From Mucilaginibacter pineti (GTDB lineage: Bacteria; Bacteroidota; Bacteroidia; Sphingobacteriales; Sphingobacteriaceae), in NCBI RefSeq assembly GCF_900101875.1, contig NZ_FNAI01000001.1, positions 434,001 to 498,000 on the forward strand: DNA of 64,000 nt, read 5' to 3'. The position numbers and the translations under genes are program-made. The notes beneath the pieces were generated by a model, which saw only the letters and a program-made list of their open reading frames with translations, was not told where the DNA came from and did not search any database. Shown in pieces: positions 34,595 through 42,924 of this stretch (position 1 is the first letter of the stretch; every line of letters starts with the position of its first letter).

Positions 34595-36763
34595 ATGAAA
34601 AATATCATTTATACACTTTCGGCCTCATTACTAATACTTTGCACCGGGCAGGCTTTAAAAGCGCAACCAACTCCTATTTATAAAGATGTTTCGCAATCGA
34701 TTGATTTAAGAGTAAAGGACATGCTATCCAAATTAACGCTCGAAGAAAAGATTTCCCTGCTGGGCTACCGTAGCAAAGCAGTCCCCCGCCTAGGCATCCC
34801 GGCATATAATTGGTGGAACGAGGCCCTGCATGGTGTTGCCCGCGCGGGCGAAGCCACTATATTTCCGCAGGCCATTGGTATGTCGGCAACGTTTAATGAT
34901 GTGCTTTTAAAACAGGTGTCTACCGTAATTTCTACCGAGGCAAGGGCGAAATATAATTTAGCTATCGCGAAAGACAGGCAACTGCAATACATGGGCCTCA
35001 CCTTTTGGACCCCCAACATTAACATTTTTCGAGACCCGCGCTGGGGCCGCGGACAGGAAACTTACGGCGAAGACCCTTACTTGACGGGCCGCATGGGCTC
35101 TGCATTTGTGCGGGGGTTACAGGGCGATGATCCTAAATATCTCAAAGCATCGGCAACCGCCAAACACTTTGCGGTACACAGCGGCCCCGAGGCTACCCGC
35201 GATCATTTTGATGCCATTGTAGATGAAAAAGACCTGCGTGAAACCTACCTGTACGCCTTTCATGAACTGGTAAGCAACGCGCATGTAGAATCGGTAATGA
35301 GTGCTTATAACCGGGTTAACGGCGTACCTAACTCTACCAATAAAATGCTGCTTACAGATATTTTAAGAAAAGAATGGGGTTTTAATGGTCACGTAGTAAC
35401 CGATTGCGGCGCACTTGATGATGTTTACTCACAGCACAAAACCCTGCCCGGTCCCGTTGAAGTTGCCGCCGCCGCATTAAAGGCAGGTGTGGATCTGGAT
35501 TGCTCAACCATTTTGCAAAATGATGGTTTAAAAGCGGTTCAGCTCGGATTAATAACCGAAAAAGATATCGACCTGGCATTAAGCACAACCCTGCGTACCG
35601 AGTTTAAGCTTGGCTTTTATGACGATCAATCATTAGTGCCTTATCATAGTTACGGTGCCGACAGCGTACATAATGCCGCCCACATAGCGGTTGCCCGTAA
35701 AGTGGCACAGCAAAGCATGGTACTGCTTAAAAACGACAAAAATATATTGCCATTGAACAAAGCCAACCTGTCGAGTATTATGGTGCTTGGCCCCAACGCG
35801 GCTTCCCTGGATGCCATGATTGCCAATTACCACGGGACAAGCAGTAAGGTGATAAACTTTGTAGAAGGTGTTACCGCCGCTGTTGGCCCTGGCACAAGGG
35901 TGGAGTATGATATGGGCTGCAACTATTCCGATACCACACATTTCGGCGGTACCTGGGCAGCTGGTGAAGCCGACGCTGCTATAGCTGTTATTGGCCTCTC
36001 GCCGGTATTGGAGGGCGAAGCCGGTGATGCCTTTTTATCAGAAAGCGGCGGCGATCGTAAAACGTTAAGCTTGCCGGCAAGTGAAATAGCCTTTATAAAA
36101 GAATTAAAAAAGAGTGTTAAAACCAAACCGCTTATCGTGGTGATTACAGCCGGCAGCAATGTAGATGTAGCCGCTATTGAGCCTTATGCCGATGCTATTA
36201 TCTTAGCCTGGTACCCCGGTGAGCAAGGTGGTAATGCCCTTGCAGATCTGGTATTCGGTGATGTTTCGCCATCGGGCCATTTGCCGGTTACTTTTTATAA
36301 AAGCATCAGCGATTTGCCCGATTACAGCAATTACAGCATGAAAGACCGCACTTACCGGTATTACAATGGCCCTATCCAATATCCCTTTGGTTTTGGATTG
36401 AGCTACACCACATTTGCGTATAGCCTCAGCAGCAAACCAAAAAGCATTTACAAAAAAGACGAAACCATTTCCGTAGCAGTAAATGTTAAAAACACCGGCA
36501 CCATTAATGCCGACGAAGTTGTACAAGCCTACATTGAATACCCCAAAATAGACAGAATGCCCATAAAAGAACTAAAAAGCTTTAAGCGCGTAACTGTTGA
36601 TAAAGATGCCGAACAAACCATTACTTTGGATATCCCCGTACAGGAATTACAAAAATGGGACATGACTACACATAAATGGAAGGTTTACCCCGGCAGGTAT
36701 AAATTGATATTGGGCAGCAGTTCGGCAGATGAAAAATTGAGCGCTGAGTTTGCGGTGAAATAA
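34595..36763 (+). CDS. GH3 glycosidase, beta-xylosidase type
   Basis: The 722-residue secreted enzyme has a signal peptide (MKNIIYTLSASLLILCTGQA), the GH3 barrel, the alpha/beta sandwich and a C-terminal fibronectin-III-like domain (about 610-720). YNWWNEALHGVARAGEATIFP, RDPRWGRGQETYGEDPYL and TAKHFAVHSGPE are typical of the xylan 1,4-beta-xylosidase branch, and the nucleophile is Asp270 in VVTDCGALDD. It is divergent from the GH2 operon with 160 bp between starts. The neighbouring xylose and glucuronate genes make a role in glucuronoxylan oligosaccharide breakdown reasonable, though beta-glucosidase activity is possible. Confidence 0.93.
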   Translation: MKNIIYTLSASLLILCTGQALKAQPTPIYKDVSQSIDLRVKDMLSKLTLEEKISLLGYRSKAVPRLGIPAYNWWNEALHGVARAGEATIFPQAIGMSATFNDVLLKQVSTVISTEARAKYNLAIAKDRQLQYMGLTFWTPNINIFRDPRWGRGQETYGEDPYLTGRMGSAFVRGLQGDDPKYLKASATAKHFAVHSGPEATRDHFDAIVDEKDLRETYLYAFHELVSNAHVESVMSAYNRVNGVPNSTNKMLLTDILRKEWGFNGHVVTDCGALDDVYSQHKTLPGPVEVAAAALKAGVDLDCSTILQNDGLKAVQLGLITEKDIDLALSTTLRTEFKLGFYDDQSLVPYHSYGADSVHNAAHIAVARKVAQQSMVLLKNDKNILPLNKANLSSIMVLGPNAASLDAMIANYHGTSSKVINFVEGVTAAVGPGTRVEYDMGCNYSDTTHFGGTWAAGEADAAIAVIGLSPVLEGEAGDAFLSESGGDRKTLSLPASEIAFIKELKKSVKTKPLIVVITAGSNVDVAAIEPYADAIILAWYPGEQGGNALADLVFGDVSPSGHLPVTFYKSISDLPDYSNYSMKDRTYRYYNGPIQYPFGFGLSYTTFAYSLSSKPKSIYKKDETISVAVNVKNTGTINADEVVQAYIEYPKIDRMPIKELKSFKRVTVDKDAEQTITLDIPVQELQKWDMTTHKWKVYPGRYKLILGSSSADEKLSAEFAVK

Positions 36764-36859
36764 TCGGGTCTTTTAACTTTATTCTTAATGCTTCCCTTTG
36801 GCTTTGCGTGGTTACATCTTTTAAATGAGTAACACTGCTTTTACATTGTTTGTCATTTA

Positions 36860-37049
36860 GGCTAAAGCCATCTTTTTGCGTGCTTTTATCCGTTGGTTAA
36901 AACCAACGGCAATGAAAAAGCTACATGAAAATTACCGGCGGATAAAAAAGGCGGCGTTAAAAAGAATTGCAATATAAGGAAGCCACCCCAAAATTCATTG
37001 CCGTCCCATTTATGGGACGGATAAAATAAGAAGCTAACTGGCTTTAGCC
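36860..37049. repeat. Cloverleaf-like repeat element with two internal hairpins
   Basis: Outer arms GGCTAAAGCCA (36860-36870) and TGGCTTTAGCC (37039-37049) enclose two perfect hairpins: CCGTTGGTT/AACCAACGG at 36890-36909 and CCGTCCCAT/ATGGGACGG at 37001-37020. This fills most of the 367-bp space 36764-37130, which has no credible gene. The symmetric layout resembles a structured REP-like element. Confidence 0.85.
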
Positions 37050-37130
37050 AAATACCAGGCACCTAGATAAACGTCCATCCGCGTCAAAGTTGCCATTATC
37101 TATAGAGTTAAAGAAGTCTTCGCCATTCAC

Positions 37131-37808
37131 TCAACTTAAAAAATCCACACCGGTTACGCCGGTTATGTTTTTAAGCTCGGCAATAACTTTTAAAACGTTC
37201 TCGTTTTCGGTGAACTGTTTTTGAATGGTGATCAGGATCTCGTCGCTGCCATCACCGGCAGATAGGCTGAGTTCTTTGAAAGGTATATTATGCTCATTAA
37301 GCACCACTTCTATCGCATCAAAATCCACGTGTTTCTGAGCCAGCAGCATCCTTATTTTACGGTAACGGTTCTTTTTAAAGAACCGGTTCTCAAAAGGCTT
37401 AAACACAGCGAGGATGATAAAGGCTATAAGTGTAGTAGCCACCGCTTCAATATATAAACCGCCGCCAACGGCCAAACCAATGGCGGCTACCGTCCAAAGA
37501 CCCGCTGCGGTGGTTAAGCCCTTTACAATTTCGTTACGCAGAAAAAATATGGTGCCTGCTCCCAGGAAACCAATTCCGCTTACAACCTGTGCAGCCACCC
37601 GCGATGGATCAAGCGAGATGCCCGGCTTGCCTATCACATCATTAAAACCATACATGGAAACAAGCATAATAAGTGCCGAACCAAGTGAAACCATCATGTG
37701 GGTTCGTAAGCCGGCTGTCCACTGGCGGCGTTCGCGCTCCCAGCCAATTATACTGCCCAGCAAGGCGGCAACAAACAACCGCAAGAGCATATCATAAGTA
37801 CTTAACAT
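37131..37808 (-). CDS. MgtC/SapB family membrane protein
   Basis: The 225-residue protein has about four to five membrane segments in its first 145 residues with the MgtC signature LLGSIIGWERERRQWTAGLRTHMMVSLGSALIML and GFLGAGTIFF, GLTTAAGLWTVAAIGLAVGGG. The C-terminal cytoplasmic domain (about 150-225) looks ACT-like. MgtC proteins help survival at low Mg2+ and, in pathogens, inside phagosomes by acting on ATP synthase or transporters; SapB-type members in soil bacteria are uncharacterised. It is monocistronic. Confidence 0.92.
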   Translation of the reverse strand: MLSTYDMLLRLFVAALLGSIIGWERERRQWTAGLRTHMMVSLGSALIMLVSMYGFNDVIGKPGISLDPSRVAAQVVSGIGFLGAGTIFFLRNEIVKGLTTAAGLWTVAAIGLAVGGGLYIEAVATTLIAFIILAVFKPFENRFFKKNRYRKIRMLLAQKHVDFDAIEVVLNEHNIPFKELSLSAGDGSDEILITIQKQFTENENVLKVIAELKNITGVTGVDFLS

Positions 37809-37959
37809 CAGTGTATCGGTTTAAATGGTATAAACGTTAATCGTTCATGGTACTTATACATGAACTGTTAAAAATTTGTTTTAAATGGCGGTGGTATTTT
37901 CTAATGGTACAAAAACAAAAGTGCCCGGTTTTTGTCTTTTATATCTAAATATACACACC

Positions 37960-38277
37960 ATGATAGTAAGCGGCGTAACATTTGGAGTAAACAAAGAAGA
38001 CGGCAGTCATTTAAACATAGCTATCGACCCGGCTGGTGTTGATGCCGCAGCCAACACAAGCACCTTTAAGCTATATCATGAAATTGATAGCCCCAAAACC
38101 TTTGACAAAGGATATCTTGGTGCCATTACCCTAAACGGCGCCGACGAGGGCTATGATTATGCAGGCGGTACCGATCTTACTGATTTTGAATTGAAGCAAT
38201 TAGCGCAATTTATTCGCGGTTACCATGCTACAGGCAAGGAATTTGACGATCATAAGCGCGATATCAGCACAAAATAA
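37960..38277 (+). CDS. Conserved-looking protein of unknown function
   Basis: The most likely start is ATG 37960, giving 105 residues (MIVSGVTFGVNKEDG...); the frame stays open upstream to 37885 but that part is low in coding character. The protein is acidic, without cysteine, signal peptide or membrane segment, and ends in a helical region (FELKQLAQFIRGYHATGKEF). I do not recognise the family. It is convergent with the SMUG2-like gene, the two stop codons being 10 bp apart. Confidence 0.7.
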   Translation: MIVSGVTFGVNKEDGSHLNIAIDPAGVDAAANTSTFKLYHEIDSPKTFDKGYLGAITLNGADEGYDYAGGTDLTDFELKQLAQFIRGYHATGKEFDDHKRDISTK

Positions 38278-38287
38278 TTCCCGATTA

Positions 38288-38989
38288 TCAATCTATTATT
38301 ACTTTGTTGAATGCCTCCAGATATTTGGCGATGTAATGCTGTTTGGTTTTTGATTTGTATTGCATAATAAACCGGGGATGCTCCAATGCTATTATCTGCT
38401 TAAAAAACTTTTGCTCGTTGTTAAGCTTACGTAAAAAGGCTTCGTTTTTACCAGTGCCGAAACAAAAACAGATATCAGTTTCAAAACCAAGCTGCAGTTG
38501 CTTCTCAATATTTTCGATGATGAACGGGTAAACGGCCTTTTGCAATTCGGGTTTATCGTAGTAATTGTAATTTACCTCTTTACCCCTATCGTTGGTGATG
38601 GTAAACCCTAACGGACAAACCGAATGGATATAAAACTGCCTGTAAAATTCACTGATACCGCCAAAAGCATTAATCATATCGTACACATATTCTGACGATG
38701 GCTCATGCGTTATCGGCCCGTTATAAGGGATATGACATTGGTTGATCATCCGCTTGGGGTCGGTAAAGCTTACGCCCGTCATGGCCGAACCAAACCTGCC
38801 GGGATTTATACCCAGTATCAAATGCCGTGGATGATTATCGCTGTAATATTTGCGGTAAAATTGCGATGATACATCGGTGGCAAAATCATTATCCTTAAAA
38901 GGATTCATAATGCTGATGCCCGCCGGCAAAGCGCCTTTGTATTCCAGCTGATTATTGAATGCGATTATCCGGTCGGCAAATGTATTCAT
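38288..38989 (-). CDS. SMUG2-type uracil-DNA glycosylase family protein (DUF4918)
   Basis: From ATG 38989 the protein has 233 residues; the upstream ATG at 39022 adds eleven poorly conserved-looking ones. The uracil-DNA glycosylase fold is indicated by motif 1 LILGINPGRFGSAMTGV and the C-terminal motif EHPRFIMQY, with FCFGTGKNEAFLRKL between. Full residue pattern (SSEYVYDMINAFGG, FYIHSVCPLGFT) fits the SMUG2/DUF4918 group, frequent in Bacteroidota. It presumably removes uracil or a damaged base from DNA, but some members lack strong activity in vitro, so substrate is open. Confidence 0.82.
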   Translation of the reverse strand: MNTFADRIIAFNNQLEYKGALPAGISIMNPFKDNDFATDVSSQFYRKYYSDNHPRHLILGINPGRFGSAMTGVSFTDPKRMINQCHIPYNGPITHEPSSEYVYDMINAFGGISEFYRQFYIHSVCPLGFTITNDRGKEVNYNYYDKPELQKAVYPFIIENIEKQLQLGFETDICFCFGTGKNEAFLRKLNNEQKFFKQIIALEHPRFIMQYKSKTKQHYIAKYLEAFNKVIID

Positions 38990-39171
38990 ATTGGGTGCTA
39001 ACCTATTAAAAAATCGGTACAAAAATATAATGGCTTTAATGAACGGGCAACCGATTGGGTTTGTGTCTTAATTTAACCCCTTAATTGTCGTATTTAACCC
39101 TTTCTGGTTTTAATTAATCGGCGTAGCTTTACTGTACAATTAAAAACATAAATCACAAAACCTCAATTAAA

Positions 39172-39594
39172 ATGGCAACACTTAATCCGTATTTAAACTT
39201 CCTGGGCAACACCGAAGAAGCATTTAACTTTTACAAATCTGTTTTCGGCGGCGAATTTTTAGCGCTTGTACGTTTCCGCGATATGCCTCACGCCGGTGCA
39301 ACAGCTCCGGAAGATGCTGATAAATTAATGCATGTATCCCTGGCCGTTGGCAAAGGAAATGTATTGATGGGCACTGATGTAGTTGGCGATATGGCAAAGG
39401 ACTTTATAGCAGGTAATGACTTCTCACTTTCGCTAAATGCGGATAGCATCAAAGAAGCCGACACTTTATTTACAGCGCTTTCTGCCGGAGGCACCATCAT
39501 TGTGCCTATTGGTAACTCGCCCTGGGGAAGTTATTTTGGCATGTTAACCGATAAGTTTGGCATTAAATGGATGGTGGATATGCAATTAAGCTAA
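39172..39594 (+). CDS. VOC superfamily protein, PhnB-like
   Basis: The 140-residue protein starts ATLNPYLNFLGNTEEAFNFYKSVFGGEF, the hallmark of the PhnB/DUF1428-like glyoxalase-fold group, and ends SPWGSYFGMLTDKFGIKWMVD. Two beta-alpha-beta-beta-beta modules form the metal-binding cleft of the VOC fold; the usual metal ligands are only partly recognisable. Function is unknown; PhnB itself is not needed for phosphonate use. It is the first of a short plus-strand run of small genes. The 144-bp space after it contains imperfect copies of ATTCTAAA. Confidence 0.88.
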   Translation: MATLNPYLNFLGNTEEAFNFYKSVFGGEFLALVRFRDMPHAGATAPEDADKLMHVSLAVGKGNVLMGTDVVGDMAKDFIAGNDFSLSLNADSIKEADTLFTALSAGGTIIVPIGNSPWGSYFGMLTDKFGIKWMVDMQLS

Positions 39595-39738
39595 ATTCTA
39601 AAAAATAAATTCTAAACTCTAAAAAGGAGAGCATTTAAATTCTAAACAATAATTTCTAAATCCTAAAGGTGGGCGTTTTACAACTCTTGCCTTTAGGTAA
39701 TTAAAAATCCTAAAACATTAACCTTATACCATATAATT

Positions 39739-40116
39739 ATGAAGATAGCTATAATCGTCATCCGGTCATTATTGGGCCTGATGTTCTTGTGGGCATCTGC
39801 GGCTTATTTTTTAAAGCTGTACCCTACTCCGGTAATGACAGGCAGCATAAAAACCTTTAACGATGGCATAGCCGCGTCTGTTTACCTGATGCCGTTTGTG
39901 AAAATTATTGAACTAATATGCGCCATTCTTTTACTGGCAGGCAGATACGTGGCGCTGGCCCTGTTGGCTTTATTTCCTATAATGCTGAACATTGTTTGTT
40001 ATCATGCTTTTTTACAACCGGAGGCATTACCTTTAGTAGGAACGCTATTAATAATGCTGTTGTTTTTGGCCTATACACAACGCGCCAAATATGCCCCGTT
40101 GTTTACTTCAAAATAG
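39739..40116 (+). CDS. DoxX family membrane protein
   Basis: The 125-residue protein has four membrane segments (about 5-22, 45-65, 70-88, 96-113), the size and topology of the DoxX family, with LLGLMFLWASAAYFLKL at the start and FNDGIAASVYLMPFVKIIELICAILLLAGRY in the second helix region. DoxX-like proteins are associated with quinone or redox partners, but the exact task of short members is unknown. It lies between two small soluble protein genes on the same strand. Confidence 0.85.
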   Translation: MKIAIIVIRSLLGLMFLWASAAYFLKLYPTPVMTGSIKTFNDGIAASVYLMPFVKIIELICAILLLAGRYVALALLALFPIMLNIVCYHAFLQPEALPLVGTLLIMLLFLAYTQRAKYAPLFTSK

Positions 40117-40149
40117 TAACAATATAAACGGACTAAAAACAAACTGTAT

Positions 40150-40371
40150 ATGACGGTAGAAGTTTTTAAAACCAATGTAAGCAAACGCAAGTATGCCAAC
40201 ATCCTACTACTCGAGATCCATAGAACCTTTGAGGGTTATAAGGCCAACTTTGATCTGGAGGATTGCGATAACATATTGCGTGTACAATGCGCCGACGGCC
40301 ACGTTAAAGCCAGCGCGCTGATTGTGTTTTTGAAAGATTTCGGCTATCATGCCGAAGTGCTGCCGGGTTAG
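40150..40371 (+). CDS. Small ferredoxin-fold-like protein, HMA-like without CxxC
   Basis: The 73-residue protein ([20 protein letters not shown]...) has a beta-alpha-beta-beta-alpha-beta pattern and a C-terminal YHAEVLP like the end of heavy-metal-associated domains. The CxxC metal site is absent: the corresponding N-terminal loop reads [10 protein letters not shown]. Two cysteines (CD, QCA) are in the middle strands. It could be a degenerate HMA domain or another small regulatory fold. It lies 33 bp after the DoxX gene. Confidence 0.65.
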   Translation: MTVEVFKTNVSKRKYANILLLEIHRTFEGYKANFDLEDCDNILRVQCADGHVKASALIVFLKDFGYHAEVLPG

Positions 40372-40435
40372 CCCTGCATTTTCAAAAACAAAAAGCGGTT
40401 TGATTAATTATTTACTTATACAAAAGGAGGTTATG

Positions 40436-40828
40436 ATGTTAAAAGATAGTAAAGCATTCAGCAGTTTCTCTGTAAATGATATACCGGAGGCCATTGAGTT
40501 TTATGGTAAAACGCTTGGTTTGGAGGTGGAGAAAGATCCTGAAATGGACGGTATTTTAAACCTTAAAATTGCCGGAGGCAACAGTATTTTAATATATCCG
40601 AAGCCCAATCATGAGCCGGCTACTTTTACCATTATCAATTTCCCGGTACAGGATGTAGAAAAAACAGTGGACGAGCTTACTGCCCGTGGGGTTAAATTCA
40701 TCGTTTATAATGAAGAAAGCTTTAAAACCGACGAGAAAGGTATTTCAAGGGGCAATGGCGGCCCAACAATAGCCTGGTTTAAAGATCCGGCGGGTAACAT
40801 TTTGTCGATTTTGGAGCCAACGAGTTGA
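40436..40828 (+). CDS. VOC superfamily (glyoxalase-like) protein
   Basis: The start at ATG 40436 is supported by a strong ribosome-binding site AGGAGG at 40425-40430, rare in this genome; ATG 40433 is too close. The 130-residue product ([30 protein letters not shown]) is a one-domain VOC protein ending [20 protein letters not shown], where the C-terminal Glu is the usual metal ligand. Similar proteins act as dioxygenases, isomerases or resistance proteins; no substrate can be named. Downstream hairpins end the transcript. Confidence 0.87.
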   Translation: MLKDSKAFSSFSVNDIPEAIEFYGKTLGLEVEKDPEMDGILNLKIAGGNSILIYPKPNHEPATFTIINFPVQDVEKTVDELTARGVKFIVYNEESFKTDEKGISRGNGGPTIAWFKDPAGNILSILEPTS

Positions 40829-40847
40829 TCATCTATAAATGATCAAC
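40824..40847. other. Short hairpin at the VOC stop codon
   Basis: GTTGATCAT (40824-40832) and ATGATCAAC (40839-40847) form a 9-bp stem with a six-base loop that includes the stop codon of the VOC gene. It lies just before the terminator and may stabilise the mRNA end. Confidence 0.6.
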
Positions 40848-40850
40848 TAT

Positions 40851-40891
40851 AAAAAAGTGCCTAATATTATTTTGTATAAGGCACTTTTCTT
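40851..40891. terminator. Bidirectional intrinsic terminator
   Basis: AAAAAAGTGCCT (40851-40862) and AGGCACTTTTCT (40879-40890) form a stem flanked by A-runs on the left and T-runs on the right. It lies between two convergent VOC genes and can serve both. Confidence 0.85.
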
Positions 40892-40893
40892 TT

Positions 40894-41274
40894 TTAAGGC
40901 ATTTGATGCAGTTGGATATAATTGCCGCAGGTATCATCAAAAATGGCTGATGTTCCCCACTCGGTTTTTGTGGGTTGCGATATAAATGTCACTCCTAAAT
41001 TTATAAGGCGTTCATATTCGGCTTGTACGTCTTTGGTGGCAAAAACTATAGCCGGGATATTTTGCTGATACAAACCGTCCTGAAACGCCTTACCTACCGG
41101 ATTATCATTGGGGCTAAGCAGCAGGCTGGTTCCTTTTGGGTCTTCATCGGCAGTAACAACGGCCAGGTTATATTCGGGCATAAACGTATGCTCATTGAAG
41201 CCTAAAACCTGGGTATAAAATTTAAAAGCCTGGGTTGGGTCATTTACAATAATGCCAGTCATTCCTATTTTCAT
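40894..41274 (-). CDS. VOC superfamily (glyoxalase-like) protein
   Basis: The 126-residue protein reads MKIGMTGIIVNDPTQAFKFYTQVLGF, LLLSPNDNPVGKAFQDGLYQ and ends AIFDDTCGNYIQLHQMP, the C-terminal pattern (D-x-x-GN-x-I/x-L) of one-domain VOC enzymes. The usual ligand His/Glu pair is partly changed (Gln in IQLHQ), so metal binding is uncertain. It is the third VOC gene within 2.2 kb and lies 11 bp downstream of the DUF4199 gene on the same strand. Confidence 0.86.
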   Translation of the reverse strand: MKIGMTGIIVNDPTQAFKFYTQVLGFNEHTFMPEYNLAVVTADEDPKGTSLLLSPNDNPVGKAFQDGLYQQNIPAIVFATKDVQAEYERLINLGVTFISQPTKTEWGTSAIFDDTCGNYIQLHQMP

Positions 41275-41285
41275 GGTAGTATTAT

Positions 41286-41822
41286 TTAGTTAGCAGCAAG
41301 TACGGTTTTATCGGGATTCCTTTTTAATATCAAGGCGGTAATAAGCGTGATAACCAACCCCACTGGTAAAATTTCCATATACGTGAGCAGTATTATAAAT
41401 ACCGGATTTTTATACATCTCTTTATAAGCGCCCATTTCTTTTACCTGTTTGGCTACTTCCTGCGCGCTGGCACCGCTTGTTTTTGTTGCCTGTATCACAT
41501 GCTCCGCATACTTATCCATAAAATCGGGAACAAAAAAGTGATAGTCTATAAGCCAGGCAACAACATACACTGTTGATGCGATGAGCGTAACGTACAAGCC
41601 AATCAACAATGCTTTACCAAATGATACCATGCCGCCATTATACTTATCTCGGTAATTTTTAACAGCCACAAAAATCATCGAAAATGCAATTATCATGGAG
41701 GCATAGCCAACATACATATTGCACTCGTAATTTGCGGTGTACAGCATTAAGGATGTAGTTACCATAACTATGGTAACTATAAGTCCGGCTATAAGCCCAA
41801 AAGTTAATACATTTTTTTTCAT
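41286..41822 (-). CDS. DUF4199 membrane protein
   Basis: The 178-residue protein has four membrane segments (about 7-28, 38-55, 70-95, 145-168) and a charged loop between the third and fourth (DKYAEHVIQATKTSGASAQEVAKQ). SFGKALLIGLYVTLIASTVYVVAWLIDYHF and FIILLTYMEILPVGLVITLITALILKR are typical of DUF4199, a family nearly confined to Bacteroidota. The function is unknown. It probably forms an operon with the VOC gene downstream. Confidence 0.88.
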   Translation of the reverse strand: MKKNVLTFGLIAGLIVTIVMVTTSLMLYTANYECNMYVGYASMIIAFSMIFVAVKNYRDKYNGGMVSFGKALLIGLYVTLIASTVYVVAWLIDYHFFVPDFMDKYAEHVIQATKTSGASAQEVAKQVKEMGAYKEMYKNPVFIILLTYMEILPVGLVITLITALILKRNPDKTVLAAN

Positions 41823-41879
41823 GTGTTTAAGTTTTAAAATCTATAGCCCAAAATTGGGGATTATGCTTTTGCCAACGCT

Positions 41880-41931
41880 CATACTTTAGGGTGATTTTAT
41901 AAATATCTCAGCAATTTTACCTTAAAGTATG
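41880..41931. promoter_or_regulatory. Inverted repeat between the LuxR-type and DUF4199 genes
   Basis: CATACTTTAGGGT (41880-41892) and ACCTTAAAGTATG (41919-41931) pair over 13 bp with one G/T mismatch, 26 bases apart. The site lies 8 bp after the LuxR-type gene and 58 bp before the DUF4199 start, a plausible operator for the regulator or an mRNA hairpin. Confidence 0.45.
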
Positions 41932-41938
41932 AACCCGC

Positions 41939-42406
41939 TCAGGCAATAATACTAAGCTTTTTTGCTTTATCAACAGCCTGGGTTCGTCGCTCTACCTCCA
42001 TTTTTTCAAACAGTTTTGATGAATGTGTTTTTATGGTGTTTAATGATAAAAATAACCGTTCGGCAATTTCCTGGTTACTTAAGCCATCGGCCATTAGCTG
42101 TAGCACTTCCAATTCGCGCCGGCTCAGATTAAGCTGGCTTAAAGCTGCTTCATTACAAATAAAGTTACCGGTATTATTTATATATATGTTTTTTTCTACC
42201 TGCACGGTATTAACCTTGGGCCTGCTCAGCTTTAATGCAAGCCAGATCCCCAGCGCCGTGAAAATAACAGCTATAGCACCAACATACAGATCAAGGGCAT
42301 TATCAATTACTATAAAACGCAGCTCGAGCCATTTCATTAAAAATAATAATGCAGCAAGCAAAATTCCATAAATAATAATATGCTTATTTTTAATCAGTCT
42401 GTTCAA
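41939..42406 (-). CDS. Membrane-anchored LuxR-type transcriptional regulator
   Basis: The 155-residue protein has two N-terminal membrane segments (about 9-25 and 40-58), a short linker and a C-terminal LuxR/GerE helix-turn-helix (LSRRELEVLQLMADGLSNQEIAERLFLSLNTIKTHSSKLFEKM, here about 92-135). No sensor or receiver domain is present, so it would have to act from the membrane or be released. Regulators with this build are common in Sphingobacteriaceae and often lie next to DUF4199-type membrane genes. It is followed by an inverted repeat. Confidence 0.85.
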   Translation of the reverse strand: MNRLIKNKHIIIYGILLAALLFLMKWLELRFIVIDNALDLYVGAIAVIFTALGIWLALKLSRPKVNTVQVEKNIYINNTGNFICNEAALSQLNLSRRELEVLQLMADGLSNQEIAERLFLSLNTIKTHSSKLFEKMEVERRTQAVDKAKKLSIIA

Positions 42407-42924
42407 TTTTATGCCTTTAATTATGTTAGCAATTAATATTTAATAAATTTTCAACACGTAATATCTATTACAAATTACAATGTGCACAAATTACGCCCCA
42501 ATAATGTTAATAATACCCCAGGTGGGAATAAATTCCTCATATTTATACACATCGTTATTAAGCCTCAGATTTAATCTATAATTAAATCTGAGGCTAATTC
42601 ACTATATTCAACACTATTATAAAGTGTAACAGGCTTGTTAACAAATAAACTGCTGCAAGTACACATGATGTATACATTTTATATGTATTTTCGGTACAGT
42701 AATTGACTGTGTAATTTCAAATAAATATCGGGTAAAAGAAAGCTGCTTAAATTAATAAAAAGCAAACACTAAACATCATTATAACGTATACCTGATAAGT
42801 TTAGTAATAGTAAAAAACATACTTTTTAAGTAAAACGTTGAATTTGAAATCCAATCTTTGAAATCATTCGTATGAAAACTATGTTTTCGGCTGCTAATTA
42901 ATGTAAATACCCCAACCCAAAAGA
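42407..42924. other. Long leader region of the exopolysaccharide cluster
   Basis: This 518-bp, A/T-rich space between divergent genes has no convincing open frame. It contains a perfect 15-bp hairpin at 42561-42595 and must carry the promoter of the long plus-strand cluster. The distance of over 300 bp from the hairpin to the first gene leaves room for a long 5' untranslated leader. Confidence 0.6.
42561..42595. other. Perfect 15-bp hairpin upstream of the exopolysaccharide cluster
   Basis: AGCCTCAGATTTAAT (42561-42575) and ATTAAATCTGAGGCT (42581-42595) are exact complements around a five-base loop. No T-run follows on either strand, so it is not a standard terminator; an operator or an RNA structure is possible. 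Confidence 0.75.

Noticed and set aside
42561-42595. Intrinsic terminator for the LuxR-type gene
   Set aside because: The LuxR-type gene is on the minus strand and starts, not ends, on this side; no T-tract follows the stem on either strand.
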